DNA of 29,083 nt, taken from CF-96 sp036269455. Its GTDB lineage: Bacteria > Chloroflexota > Dormibacteria > Aeolococcales > Aeolococcaceae. Made by a program: the position numbers and the translations under genes. Positions 1 to 7,234 of the stretch are shown here, piece by piece; the stretch's first letter is position 1; each line of letters begins with the position of its first letter. The DNA lies in assembly GCA_036269455.1 (NCBI GenBank), contig DATARS010000126.1, forward strand, positions 1 to 29,083, written 5' to 3'. The notes under the pieces were generated by a model that was given only the letters and a program-made list of their open reading frames with translations, was not told where the DNA came from and ran no database searches.

Positions 1-306
1 GGCACCGTCGCCGGCTGGCTGCGGGAGCAGCTCCAGGGCGGTCACACCTCCGGCTCGGGCGAGGAGCGCGGCGAGGCGGTGGAACTGCTCGCCCGCAAGG
101 TGAGGTGGCTCGCCCTCTACGGGCTGCTGCCCTCGGTCAGCTTCCCCCGGCTCGCGATCTTCACCGGCACCCTCCAGGAGCTCATGGCCCCGGGTCATCC
201 GCTCCGCGACGGCACCACCCTCGAGGAGGCGGTCCGGATGCCGCTCGCCGAGCTCGAGCAGGTGCTCGACCGCTGGCGCAAGCGCAACACCCCGCGCGCC
301 GGATAG
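1..306 (+). CDS. Unidentified protein, 5' end outside the window
   Basis: The reading frame is open from the first base to a TAG at 304-306, leaving 101 visible residues. The true start probably lies upstream, although an in-frame GTG at 79 could begin a 75-residue product. The visible part is mostly helical in character. A hydrophobic-aromatic stretch (KVRWLALYGLLPSV) is followed by a charged C-terminal helix rich in Leu, Glu and Arg. I see no recognisable catalytic motif, signal peptide or membrane segment. High third-position GC supports real coding. It lies 41 bases upstream of the TPR gene on the same strand and could share a transcript. I do not recognise the family. Confidence 0.6.
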   Translation, partial: GTVAGWLREQLQGGHTSGSGEERGEAVELLARKVRWLALYGLLPSVSFPRLAIFTGTLQELMAPGHPLRDGTTLEEAVRMPLAELEQVLDRWRKRNTPRAG

Positions 307-347
307 CCCCTCGCCCGCCGGCACCGCCGAGGGGTACCGTGTCGGCC

Positions 348-1157
348 ATGAACACGGATCCCCTGGAGCTGGTCGACCGCGCCTTCGACCTCTGCGAGGA
401 GGGCCGCTTCGAGGCGGCGCTCGAGCTGCTCGACACCGCCGCCGCCTCGGGGCACCCCGACGCGGTGCCGTATGCCGAGGGCTGCCGCGGCAACGTCCTC
501 GAGGAGCTGAAGCGCAACGACGACGCGATCGCCGCCTACCAGCGCGCCATCGACTCGGGTCACCCCGAGGCGGCGCCGCGGGCCGGCTTCAACCTCGGGG
601 TCCTGCTCGAGCGCCTGCACACCACCACACCCGACTGGCGGAGCATGACCACCGCCTATCAGGTGGCGATCGACTCCGGGCACCGCGAGTGGGCCCCGGT
701 GTCGCTGGTCAACCGCGCCGGCCTGCTCACCCGGGTGGGCTGGCGACATGACGCCGTCGACAGCTATCGCGCGGCGATTGCCACCGGCCATTCCGAGCAG
801 GCGCCGATCGCCGCGACCAACCTGGGGATGCTGCTCGGCGAGATGGGCCTGGTCGACGAGGCCATCGACGCCTTCCGGCAGGGGATCGCCATGGACCACC
901 CCGACCAGGGTCCCAAGGCGATGTTCAACCTGGCGGCGCTGCTCGACGAGGAGGGCAGGCACGACGAGGCCGCGGCGGCGTACCGGCAGGCGATCGCCAC
1001 CGACCACCTCGACGTCGCGCCGGTGGCGGTCATCGCGCTGCGGCTCCTCGAGGAGCGCGACTTCACCAGCGTGGAGGCGGCGGCGCCGCGGCACCTGCGC
1101 CGGCTGCGCGGCGAGGTGATCGCGCTGATGCCCGAGGAGGTCCAGGACGGGGCCTGA
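348..1157 (+). CDS. Tetratricopeptide-repeat protein
   Basis: This 269-residue protein has no signal peptide and is built almost entirely of TPR-like helical hairpins. The repeat carries the signature (S/T/M)(G/D)H at its boundary, followed by a conserved AP, an NLG-x-LL helix and an A-x-x-x-YR-x-AI helix. Six copies of the boundary occur, spaced 36 residues apart except for one 40-residue unit containing the insertion TTTPDWRS. Such proteins act as scaffolds for protein-protein contacts; the partner is unknown. The ATG at 348 is chosen, but an in-frame GTG at 339 gives three more residues. GAGGGG at 329-334 is 4 bases from that GTG and 13 bases from the ATG. A TACCGT at 335-340, 7 bases before the ATG, could be a -10 element giving a leaderless start. 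Confidence 0.85.
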   Translation: MNTDPLELVDRAFDLCEEGRFEAALELLDTAAASGHPDAVPYAEGCRGNVLEELKRNDDAIAAYQRAIDSGHPEAAPRAGFNLGVLLERLHTTTPDWRSMTTAYQVAIDSGHREWAPVSLVNRAGLLTRVGWRHDAVDSYRAAIATGHSEQAPIAATNLGMLLGEMGLVDEAIDAFRQGIAMDHPDQGPKAMFNLAALLDEEGRHDEAAAAYRQAIATDHLDVAPVAVIALRLLEERDFTSVEAAAPRHLRRLRGEVIALMPEEVQDGA

Positions 1158-1166
1158 CCTCGAGGG

Positions 1167-2672
1167 TCAGTCGGCGGCCTCGCCGGAGGCGGTCCGGCGG
1201 CGCAGCCAGAGCACCCGTCCGAGGATGACGAGCCCGGCGATGGCGGCGAAGGGCAGGGCCATGAGCAGCCCGGTGAGCACCGCCCGCAGCAGGCTGCCGT
1301 CGTTGGCGAGCGCCGAGGCGAGCACGTCGGCGAGGCCGCTGTGGTCGTCGACCACCGCGGCCGCCGCGGTGGCGCGGCCGGTCGTGGTCGCCGCCTGGGC
1401 ACCCGGGTCGGTCGCCGCGGGCGTCGCCGCGGCGGTGGGGCCGGTGGTGGCCGCAGGGTCTGCGGTCGCCGCAGTCGCGCTCGCGGGGGTGGCGGCGTAC
1501 GCCGCGGACGCGGCCGCGACCGGGGCGGCGATGTGCGGTGTCGCGGCCGGCGGGGGCGTCGCGCCGGGGGGCAGCGCGGTGCCGTGGAGCGCGATCGTCC
1601 GCGTCGGCACCGGGGCGTCCTCGGTGATCACCACCAGGGCGCTGAGCGAGCCGTCGGACTTCTCGGGCGCGAAGACGGCGCTGAGCTGGCAGGTCTGACC
1701 GGGCTCGAGCGCGCCCGGGCAGGTGTTGCCGGTGACCTTGAAGTCGTCGGGGTCGAGGCCCTCGACCTGGAGCTGACCGATGGTCAGCCGGAAGGTCCCG
1801 CTGTTGCGCACGGTCACCACCTGGGGCGGGCTGACCGTGCCCGCCGCGCGCGAGCCGAAGCCGAGGTCGCTGGTGCTGAGCTCGATATCCGGGCTCGGCA
1901 CCGTGCCCTCGAGGGCGACGAGCTGCGTGGGGCTGCTGGGATCGTTGTCGTTGATGGTCAGCACCGCGGTGCGCAGCAGGTGGACGTCGCCCTGGGAGTT
2001 CTTGGGGCTGTAGGCGATGTCGAGGCTGCAGCTGCCGCCGCCGTTGACCTCGCCGAGGCAGTCGCCGTTGACGATGCTGAAGTCGTCGGTGGGATCGACC
2101 TTGAGGTCGGTGATCTGCAGCCCGCCGCTGCCGGTGTTGTGCACGGTGACGGTCTGACGGCCGCTGGTCGTCCCCGGCTGCTGCGGGCCGAAGTGGAGGT
2201 CGGAGGGCTCGACGTCGATGTTCGGAGAGGCGACGTGGCCGATCAGGGTGATCGACTGCGGGCTCACCGCGTTGTCGAAGTCGAACTCGAGCGTGGACGA
2301 GCGCGGGCCGAAGCTTCCCGCGGCGGGGCGGAACGCCACCTCGACGTCGCAGCTGTTGCCGGCGCCGACCTGGTGGCCGCAGCCGTCCCTGGTGACCACG
2401 AAGCTGTCGGCGTCACCGTTGACCATCGAGATGTTGTGGATCACCAGCGGGACCACGTCGTTGTTGGCGAGCGTCACCGACCTGCTGTGGCTGACGCTCA
2501 CCTCCTCCTGGCTGCCGAAGGTGATCGACGAGGGGGTGACGTGCGCGGTGCCGGCGAAGACGGCGTGCACGGTGATCGGATGGGCCAGGCCGAGTCCGGC
2601 TCCGAGCACCAGCACGGCCGTGCCGAGGCCGAGACGTGCGGCACGCAGCAGCGCCGGGCGCTTCCCTTCCAT
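1167..2672 (-). CDS. Surface protein with three choice-of-anchor-D (ASH-like) repeats and C-terminal membrane anchor
   Basis: This 501-residue protein starts with an N-terminal signal or anchor helix (about residues 11-40). Three immunoglobulin-like repeats of about 110 residues follow, at roughly 45-147, 150-257 and 260-366. Each repeat opens with a 'ITFGS / LHFGP / LGFGS' strand and contains one Cys pair exactly 10 residues apart (98/108, 205/215, 318/328), which suggests a disulfide per domain outside the cell. Residues 367-440 form an Ala/Thr/Pro-rich stalk. A transmembrane helix lies at about 463-488, followed by the basic stop WLRRR, so a type I surface topology is likely. The family (choice-of-anchor D/ASH) is structural; no enzyme motif is visible. 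It is the last gene of the minus-strand run, 53 bases after the small PiT-associated gene. No good ribosome-binding site precedes the ATG. An upstream extension of the frame exists but lacks signal-like sequence. Confidence 0.85.
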   Translation of the reverse strand: MEGKRPALLRAARLGLGTAVLVLGAGLGLAHPITVHAVFAGTAHVTPSSITFGSQEEVSVSHSRSVTLANNDVVPLVIHNISMVNGDADSFVVTRDGCGHQVGAGNSCDVEVAFRPAAGSFGPRSSTLEFDFDNAVSPQSITLIGHVASPNIDVEPSDLHFGPQQPGTTSGRQTVTVHNTGSGGLQITDLKVDPTDDFSIVNGDCLGEVNGGGSCSLDIAYSPKNSQGDVHLLRTAVLTINDNDPSSPTQLVALEGTVPSPDIELSTSDLGFGSRAAGTVSPPQVVTVRNSGTFRLTIGQLQVEGLDPDDFKVTGNTCPGALEPGQTCQLSAVFAPEKSDGSLSALVVITEDAPVPTRTIALHGTALPPGATPPPAATPHIAAPVAAASAAYAATPASATAATADPAATTGPTAAATPAATDPGAQAATTTGRATAAAAVVDDHSGLADVLASALANDGSLLRAVLTGLLMALPFAAIAGLVILGRVLWLRRRTASGEAAD

Positions 2673-2691
2673 GCACCGAGAACGGACCGGT

Positions 2692-2715
2692 GCCGGCGAT
2701 CTTGCGACCGCCGGC
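2692..2715 (-). terminator. Hairpin between the PiT operon and the surface-protein gene
   Basis: GCCGGCG (2692-2698) and CGCCGGC (2709-2715) form a perfect 7-bp stem with a 10-base loop. It sits just after the stop codon of the 121-residue gene when read on the minus strand. A second, weaker stem (GCACCG/CGGTGC, 2673-2693) abuts the next start codon. There is no T-tract, so this may be a partial terminator, an attenuator or simply GC-rich chance. Confidence 0.35.
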
Positions 2716-2725
2716 CCCGTTCGGG

Positions 2726-3091
2726 CTACTTCGAGAACATCTCGATGAGGCCGATGACCACCCCGACCATGCAGACCCCGAAGAACCCGAGCGCCACCGC
2801 CAGCGAGGCATAGCGGGCGCCGCCGGTCGCCGCGGGAGCGGCGGCGACCGCCGAACCCTTGGCGGGCGGGTTCACCGCCAGCAGCCCGTGCTCGTCGGGC
2901 GTCGGCTGGCGGTGCAGGCTCGACACGTAGACGTCGAGGGCGGCGAGGCCGAGGGAGAAGCCGCCGACGATGATCACCCCCGTCGCGATGGCGAGAAGCA
3001 GGACCTTGACGAGCCCCGTCCAGTTGATGATCGGTGTCGACGTGGCGGCGGCGGCCAGGAGACCGGCGAAGGCGAGGTGCACCGTGGTCAT
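2726..3091 (-). CDS. Small membrane protein translationally coupled to PiT transporter
   Basis: This 121-residue protein begins at the ATG of an ATGA junction with the phosphate transporter gene (overlap 3088-3091), so the two are very probably co-translated. It has an N-terminal hydrophobic region merging into a strong membrane span at about residues 27-53 (LVKVLLLAIATGVIIVGGFS). A polar Ala/Pro-rich loop (about 60-90) and a second strong span at about 92-117 follow. No catalytic motif is visible. PiT genes are often paired with a cytoplasmic DUF47/PhoU-like regulator. This protein is membrane-embedded and does not look like that family, so its role as an accessory subunit is inferred from coupling only. 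Confidence 0.75.
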   Translation of the reverse strand: MTTVHLAFAGLLAAAATSTPIINWTGLVKVLLLAIATGVIIVGGFSLGLAALDVYVSSLHRQPTPDEHGLLAVNPPAKGSAVAAAPAATGGARYASLAVALGFFGVCMVGVVIGLIEMFSK

Positions 3092-4260
3092 GCGATCGCC
3101 ACCGCAACGGCGTCCTCGTCGGCCTCGAAGGCCAGCGCGTGGCGTGCGCCCGCGGGGATCGGGGCGTTGACGTTGTCGGCGGTGACCGGCTGGCGGCGGG
3201 AGATCACGAAGATGCCGGCGAAGACGCCGGCGGCGAGAATCGCGGTGATGACGACGCCGGTCACCCCGCCGACGCCGCGCGCCACGGTGTTGGCGGCGGC
3301 GCCGAATGTGGCCGCCACCGGAAGGGTGATCAGCCAGGCGGTCACCATCCGTCCCACGACGCTCCAGCGCACCGCGGCGCCCTTGCCGAGGCCGACGCCG
3401 AGGACGCTGCCCGAGGTCACCTGGGTGGTGGAGACCGCGAAGCCGAGGTGGGAGGCCCCGAGGATCACGGCGGAGGAGATGCTCTCCGCGGCGAAGCCCT
3501 GCTGGGTGCTGATCTCGGTGACGCCCTTGCCCAGGGTCCGGATGACCCGCCATCCTCCGGTGTAGGTGCCGAGCGCGATCGCACCGGCGCAGATGGCCAC
3601 CACCCAGAACGGCGTCCCCGCGTGGGCGCCGATGGTGCCGCTGGCGATCAGCGCCAGGGTGATGATGCCCATCGTCTTCTGGGCGTCGTTGGTGCCGTGG
3701 GCGAGCGACACCATCGACGCGGAGAGGATCTGCCCGAGCTTGTAGCCGTGGAGCACGAAACCCTCGTGGTTGCGCCGCGTGATCCGCGCCGACAGCCAGA
3801 TGGCGAGCGCCGCGCCGGCCCCGGCGATGATCGGCGAGGCCATGGCGGGGATCAGCACCTTGGAGAGGATGCCGGTGCCGTTCACCGCGCCGGCGCCCGC
3901 CTGCACGATGGTGGCGCCGACGGTGCCGCCGACGATGGCGTGCGAGGAGCTGGAGGGCAGTCCCAGCAGCCAGGTGAGCAGGTTCCAGGTGATCGCCCCC
4001 ACCAGCCCGGCGAACACCGTGGTCGTGGTCACCAGCCTGGCGTCGACGATGCCGGTCGCGATGGTGGCGGCGACGGACAGTCCCAGGAAGGCTCCGAGGA
4101 AGTTCAGCGCCCCGGAGATGGCCACCGCCTGTCGTGGTTTGAGCGCTCCGGTGGCGATCGACGTGGCCATGGCGTTCGCGGTGTCATGGAAGCCGTTTGT
4201 GAAGTCGAATGTCAGCGCGAACATGATCACGATGAGGACGATCGCAGTGCTGGCGCTCAA
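3088..4260 (-). CDS. pit: Inorganic phosphate transporter, PiT family
   Basis: This 390-residue polytopic membrane protein imports phosphate, typically as a cation-coupled symporter. The two duplicated family signatures are clear. GFHDTANA at residues 23-30 is mirrored by SLAHGTNDAQKTMGI at 185-199. GLPSSSSHAIVGG (100-112) is the first-half substrate loop and its second-half counterpart, TTQVTSGSVLG, is also present. About ten hydrophobic helices are spread over the length. The start is taken as TTG at 4260, because it keeps the full first helix and GAGGGGG lies 8 bases upstream. The next in-frame ATG would cut into that helix. It overlaps the following small membrane-protein gene by 4 bases. 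I see no obvious Pho-type direct repeats upstream. Confidence 0.93.
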   Translation of the reverse strand: MSASTAIVLIVIMFALTFDFTNGFHDTANAMATSIATGALKPRQAVAISGALNFLGAFLGLSVAATIATGIVDARLVTTTTVFAGLVGAITWNLLTWLLGLPSSSSHAIVGGTVGATIVQAGAGAVNGTGILSKVLIPAMASPIIAGAGAALAIWLSARITRRNHEGFVLHGYKLGQILSASMVSLAHGTNDAQKTMGIITLALIASGTIGAHAGTPFWVVAICAGAIALGTYTGGWRVIRTLGKGVTEISTQQGFAAESISSAVILGASHLGFAVSTTQVTSGSVLGVGLGKGAAVRWSVVGRMVTAWLITLPVAATFGAAANTVARGVGGVTGVVITAILAAGVFAGIFVISRRQPVTADNVNAPIPAGARHALAFEADEDAVAVAIA

Positions 4261-4297
4261 AATCCTTTCCCCCTCAGCCCACTCACCCGACGCGTCG

Positions 4298-4303
4298 ATC
4301 GTA
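4298..4303 (-). promoter_or_regulatory. Possible -10 element for the pit operon
   Basis: On the minus strand TACGAT (4303 to 4298) fits a -10 hexamer and would give a leader of about 30 bases before the TTG start. It overlaps a perfect 10-bp palindrome CGACGCGTCG (4289-4298). I see no convincing -35. The pit gene could instead be read from the TetR/oxygenase transcript, which ends only 88 bases upstream. Confidence 0.3.
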
Positions 4304-4348
4304 CGTTCCGCCGGATGAGCGCGGGGTGTGGAGGAGGTTCTGGTCCGA

Positions 4349-4993
4349 TTAAGCGGGCGGATTGCGCAGCATCGGATCGATCACGGAACGGGCCAGCGCA
4401 CGGACGGCGGCCTCGTCGCCGAGATCGACAACACTGTCGGGGAGCAGCAGGAACGACACCGCGAGGCGCAGCAGGATCTCCGCAGTCCGGTCGCAATCGT
4501 CGATGTGAATCCTCTCATCACGGACTGCCGCGCGCAGCGGGCGGGCGACATAGTCGCGGGCGAGGGCCATCAGCGGCGGCCGGCCCTGCGCCAGCGTCGC
4601 CAGCACGGTGTCGGGCTCGATGCGGGCGAGGCGGTCGAGCAGGGGATGGCCGCGCGAGAGCCGCAGCCCGGTGACGAAGGACGCCACCGTGCGCTCCACC
4701 GGGTCGTCGAGCCCGCGGGTCGCCGCGTCGATCTCGGCAAAGAAGCGCCGCGCCTCGCGCACCGCGAGGGCCTCGAGCAGCGCCTCCCTCCCGCCGAAGC
4801 GGCGGAAGACGGTCACCCGTCCCACCCCGGCGCGCCGGGCGACGTCGTCCATCGTGGTGCGGCGCACCCCGACCGCCGCCACCTGGGTCAGCGCCGCATC
4901 GAGGATGCGCTCGCGCAGGAGGTCGGCGTCGCCCGCGTCCTCGTCGGGCGTGGCGATGGCCCGGGTGAGCAGCCCGCCGAGGCCCTCGCTCAC
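4349..4993 (-). CDS. TetR-family transcriptional regulator
   Basis: This 214-residue protein has the typical TetR layout. The N-terminal helix-turn-helix at about residues 27-72 reads RERILDAA ... RTTMDDVARRAGVGRVTVFRRFGGREAL, with an all-helical ligand-binding C-terminal domain after it. The start is the GTG at 4993, which overlaps the TGA of the upstream oxygenase gene (GTGA at 4990-4993). Regulator and oxygenase are therefore one translational unit. The obvious inference is that it represses its own operon through the inverted repeat at 5816-5843. The ligand may be a substrate or product of the oxygenase. Confidence 0.9.
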   Translation of the reverse strand: MSEGLGGLLTRAIATPDEDAGDADLLRERILDAALTQVAAVGVRRTTMDDVARRAGVGRVTVFRRFGGREALLEALAVREARRFFAEIDAATRGLDDPVERTVASFVTGLRLSRGHPLLDRLARIEPDTVLATLAQGRPPLMALARDYVARPLRAAVRDERIHIDDCDRTAEILLRLAVSFLLLPDSVVDLGDEAAVRALARSVIDPMLRNPPA

Positions 4994-5826
4994 GCGGCCG
5001 CGGCGCGGCGGCGCAGCCGCTGCACGCGCAGATAGGTGGGGCCGAGCACCCGCAGGCGCGCCGGCACCACCGGGTCGGTGGCGCGCAGGGCGGCGCCGAG
5101 GGTGCGCAGCTCGAGGTCGTCGGCGCGGCTCCATCCCACCCCGATGCGCTCCCGGAGCGGCGGCGGCAGCAGCCCCACCGTCCCCAGCCGGACGAGGTGG
5201 CCGACGGGATGGCGGGCGAGCGCCCACACCGGGCCGGGCAGGTGGGGCACCGGCGGCCGCGCCGGGTGGCTGAGGCTGTCGAGCACCTGGTGGACCACGT
5301 CGCTGTCCTCGAGCCGGGTGCGCACCATTCCGTCGTACCAGGCGAGGAAGCCGTCCCAGGTCTCCGGCAGGTCACCCGGGCGCAGGCCGAGCATCCGGCC
5401 CACCTCGCGCATCTCCGCGTAGTAGCGGTCGAGCTGCTCGCCGCGCAACGGCCGTGCCGCCCAGGCCTGGGCGACGGCGATGGTCTCGATGATGGTGGCG
5501 TGCACCCAGGCGTAGGCCTCGGGCTCGAGCGCGCTGTAGCGGCGGCCGCCGGGGGCGACCCCGCGGATGGTGCGGTGCAGGGCGCGCAGCCGGGCGCACT
5601 CGGCGGCGGCGTCGGGCGAGTAGAGGACGGTGTAGAGGCTGTCGAGGGTGCGCTCCAGCCGCCCCCAGGGATCGGCGCGGAAGCCGGAGTGCTCGCGGAC
5701 CCCCGCGGCGACGGTGGGGTGGGCGACCTGGAGGACCAGCGCCCGGCCGGCGAGGAACAGGCCGCGCGGGTCGCTGCCCCGCCGCCACGCCTGCGACTCG
5801 GGGGTGAGGATCGGATGATACTGCAT
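4990..5826 (-). CDS. MpaB-type oxygenase family protein (DUF2236), copy 1
   Basis: This 278-residue protein belongs to the DUF2236 family, which includes latex-clearing proteins and fungal MpaB. Characterised members are haem-dependent oxygenases acting on isoprenoid chains, but the substrate here cannot be inferred. Visible landmarks are QVAHPTVAAGVREHS (His36, His46), DPWGRLERT (52-60) and an AWVHATIIETI helix (His109). The His residues are candidate haem ligands. There is no signal peptide. It is the first gene of an operon with the TetR regulator. The ATG at 5826 lies 8 bases after a candidate -10 and has no ribosome-binding site, so the mRNA is probably leaderless. A paralogue sits at 19644-20522. 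Confidence 0.87.
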   Translation of the reverse strand: MQYHPILTPESQAWRRGSDPRGLFLAGRALVLQVAHPTVAAGVREHSGFRADPWGRLERTLDSLYTVLYSPDAAAECARLRALHRTIRGVAPGGRRYSALEPEAYAWVHATIIETIAVAQAWAARPLRGEQLDRYYAEMREVGRMLGLRPGDLPETWDGFLAWYDGMVRTRLEDSDVVHQVLDSLSHPARPPVPHLPGPVWALARHPVGHLVRLGTVGLLPPPLRERIGVGWSRADDLELRTLGAALRATDPVVPARLRVLGPTYLRVQRLRRRAAAA

Positions 5827-5862
5827 CGGTCTCTACAGTATCACGCCCAGCCGGCGTGTCGT
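5816..5862 (-). promoter_or_regulatory. Leaderless promoter with TetR-like operator
   Basis: TGATACTG (5816-5823) and CAGTATCA (5836-5843) are perfect 8-bp inverted arms 12 bases apart, 28 bp in all. The spacer contains the oxygenase ATG (5824-5826). On the minus strand an extended -10, TGA-TACTGT (5843 to 5835), sits 16 bases after a -35-like ACGACA (5862 to 5857). Transcription would begin at or next to the ATG. An operator over the -10 and the start codon of a TetR-containing operon suits autorepression. The repeat and spacing are seen; the binding protein is inferred. Confidence 0.6.
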
Positions 5863-5868
5863 GGACCC

Positions 5869-7098
5869 TCAGGTGCGCAGTGCGTCGATGGGGGTGAGGC
5901 GGGCCGCGCGGACCGCCGGGAACACCCCGAAGACCAGGCCGATGCCCGCGGCGATCAGCAGCGCGGCGAGCGCCGCCGTGGGCGCGAACACGGTGAGCAG
6001 CGAGGTGTAGTGGTTGAGCAGGAAGGTGCAGACCAGGCCGAGGCCGACGCCGAGCACGCCGCCCGCCAGCCCCAGGCTCGCGGCCTCGAACAGGAACTGG
6101 CGGAGGATGTCCTGGCGGGTGGCGCCGACCGCCTTGCGCAGGCCGATCTCCGCGATCCGCTCGGTGACCGACACCAGCATGATGTTCATCACCCCGATGC
6201 CGCCGACGAGCAGGGAGATGCCGGCGACTCCGGCGAGCAGCAGGGTGAGCGCCGTGCTGGTGGTGTCGAGCGCCTCGAGGATCGACGCCTGGGTGGTGAT
6301 GGTGAAGTCCGCATTGTCGGGATCGGTGATGCGGTGGGTCATCATCAGGAGGTTGTTCACCTCCTGCGAGGCCGCCTCGATGGTCCCGCGGTCGGTGGCG
6401 CTGAGCAGGATGCGCTGCACGGTGGTGAGCGAGCCCCCGGAGATGAGCTGGCTCTGGGCGGTGCTCAGCGGCACCACGGCGAGGTCGTCGGGGTTGTACA
6501 GCCCCTGCGCGCCCCGCGGCACCAGGATGCCGATGACCCGGAAGGGCACATGCTGGATGTTCACCAGGCTGCCGATGGCGCCGCCGTTGGGGAAGAGGTT
6601 CTGGGCGGTGGTCGGCCCCAGCACGGCGACGTGGGTGTGATTGCGCACGTCGCCGTTGGTGAAGAAGTCGCCCGCCGCCATCTGGCGCGCATTGGCGAGC
6701 AGCCACCCGGGGGTCGAGCCGGTGACGGTGGAGGCCCAGTTGGCCGGGCCCGCCGCCAGGGTGGTCGCCGCCCGCTGCACCACCGGCGCCACCGCCTCGA
6801 CGTCGGGCACCACCGAGCGATCGTTGAGCGCCGCGGCGTCGTCCATGGTCAGCGTGGTCTGGGTGCCCAGGCCGGTGCGCACCCCGCCGGCGGTGACGCT
6901 GCCCGGGGTCACGGTGATGAGGTTGGTGCCGAGGCGGCTGATGCGCGCGGCGATGGTGGTGCGGGTGCCGAGGCCGATGCCCACGGTGATGATCACCGCG
7001 CCGACCCCGATGAGAATGCCCAGCGAGGTGAGCAGCGAGCGCATGCGATGGGACGCGATCGCCTGCAGGCCGCTGAGCAGCGTCTGCAGACCGCTCAT
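5869..7098 (-). CDS. ABC transporter permease, MacB/FtsX type
   Basis: This 409-residue permease has the MacB-like layout. TM1 is at about residues 18-44 (SLLTSLGILIGVGAVIITVGIG). A large periplasmic-type core domain covers about 50-275. Three C-terminal helices lie in an FtsX domain at about 285-405, including the conserved GIGVMNIMLVSVTERIAEIGLRKAVGA segment just after TM2. Such permeases work as homodimers with a separate ATPase and often a membrane-fusion partner, exporting peptides, lipids or drugs by mechanotransmission. No ATPase gene is adjacent in this window, so it is an orphan here. GGGAAGG lies 7 bases before the ATG. It is transcribed divergently from the MFS exporter. Confidence 0.9.
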   Translation of the reverse strand: MSGLQTLLSGLQAIASHRMRSLLTSLGILIGVGAVIITVGIGLGTRTTIAARISRLGTNLITVTPGSVTAGGVRTGLGTQTTLTMDDAAALNDRSVVPDVEAVAPVVQRAATTLAAGPANWASTVTGSTPGWLLANARQMAAGDFFTNGDVRNHTHVAVLGPTTAQNLFPNGGAIGSLVNIQHVPFRVIGILVPRGAQGLYNPDDLAVVPLSTAQSQLISGGSLTTVQRILLSATDRGTIEAASQEVNNLLMMTHRITDPDNADFTITTQASILEALDTTSTALTLLLAGVAGISLLVGGIGVMNIMLVSVTERIAEIGLRKAVGATRQDILRQFLFEAASLGLAGGVLGVGLGLVCTFLLNHYTSLLTVFAPTAALAALLIAAGIGLVFGVFPAVRAARLTPIDALRT

Positions 7099-7140
7099 CC
7101 GACCGCCTTCCCGACTCGCCTGTCGTCCACGGTTCCGCCA

Positions 7141-7169
7141 AGCGTACGCGCGTCACCCGGACCGAGCAA
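7141..7169 (-). promoter_or_regulatory. Possible promoter of the ABC permease
   Basis: On the minus strand TTGCTC (7169 to 7164) and TACGCT (7146 to 7141) are separated by 17 bases. This would give a leader of about 35 bases with a good GGGAAGG ribosome-binding site. Each hexamer matches the consensus at only three positions. Confidence 0.35.
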
Positions 7170-7222
7170 GCGCCCCGGTCGCAGAGCTGTCACCAGGGGG
7201 TCCGATCGCGGCGGTCACCACA

Positions 7223-7228
7223 TATACT
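7223..7228 (+). promoter_or_regulatory. -10 element of the MFS/coxG operon, leaderless start
   Basis: TATACT (7223-7228) is one of the best -10 matches in this GC-rich window. The ATG at 7235 follows after six bases, just where transcription should start. No Shine-Dalgarno sequence precedes the ATG. No clear -35 is visible. Confidence 0.55.
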
Positions 7229-7234
7229 TCGCTT

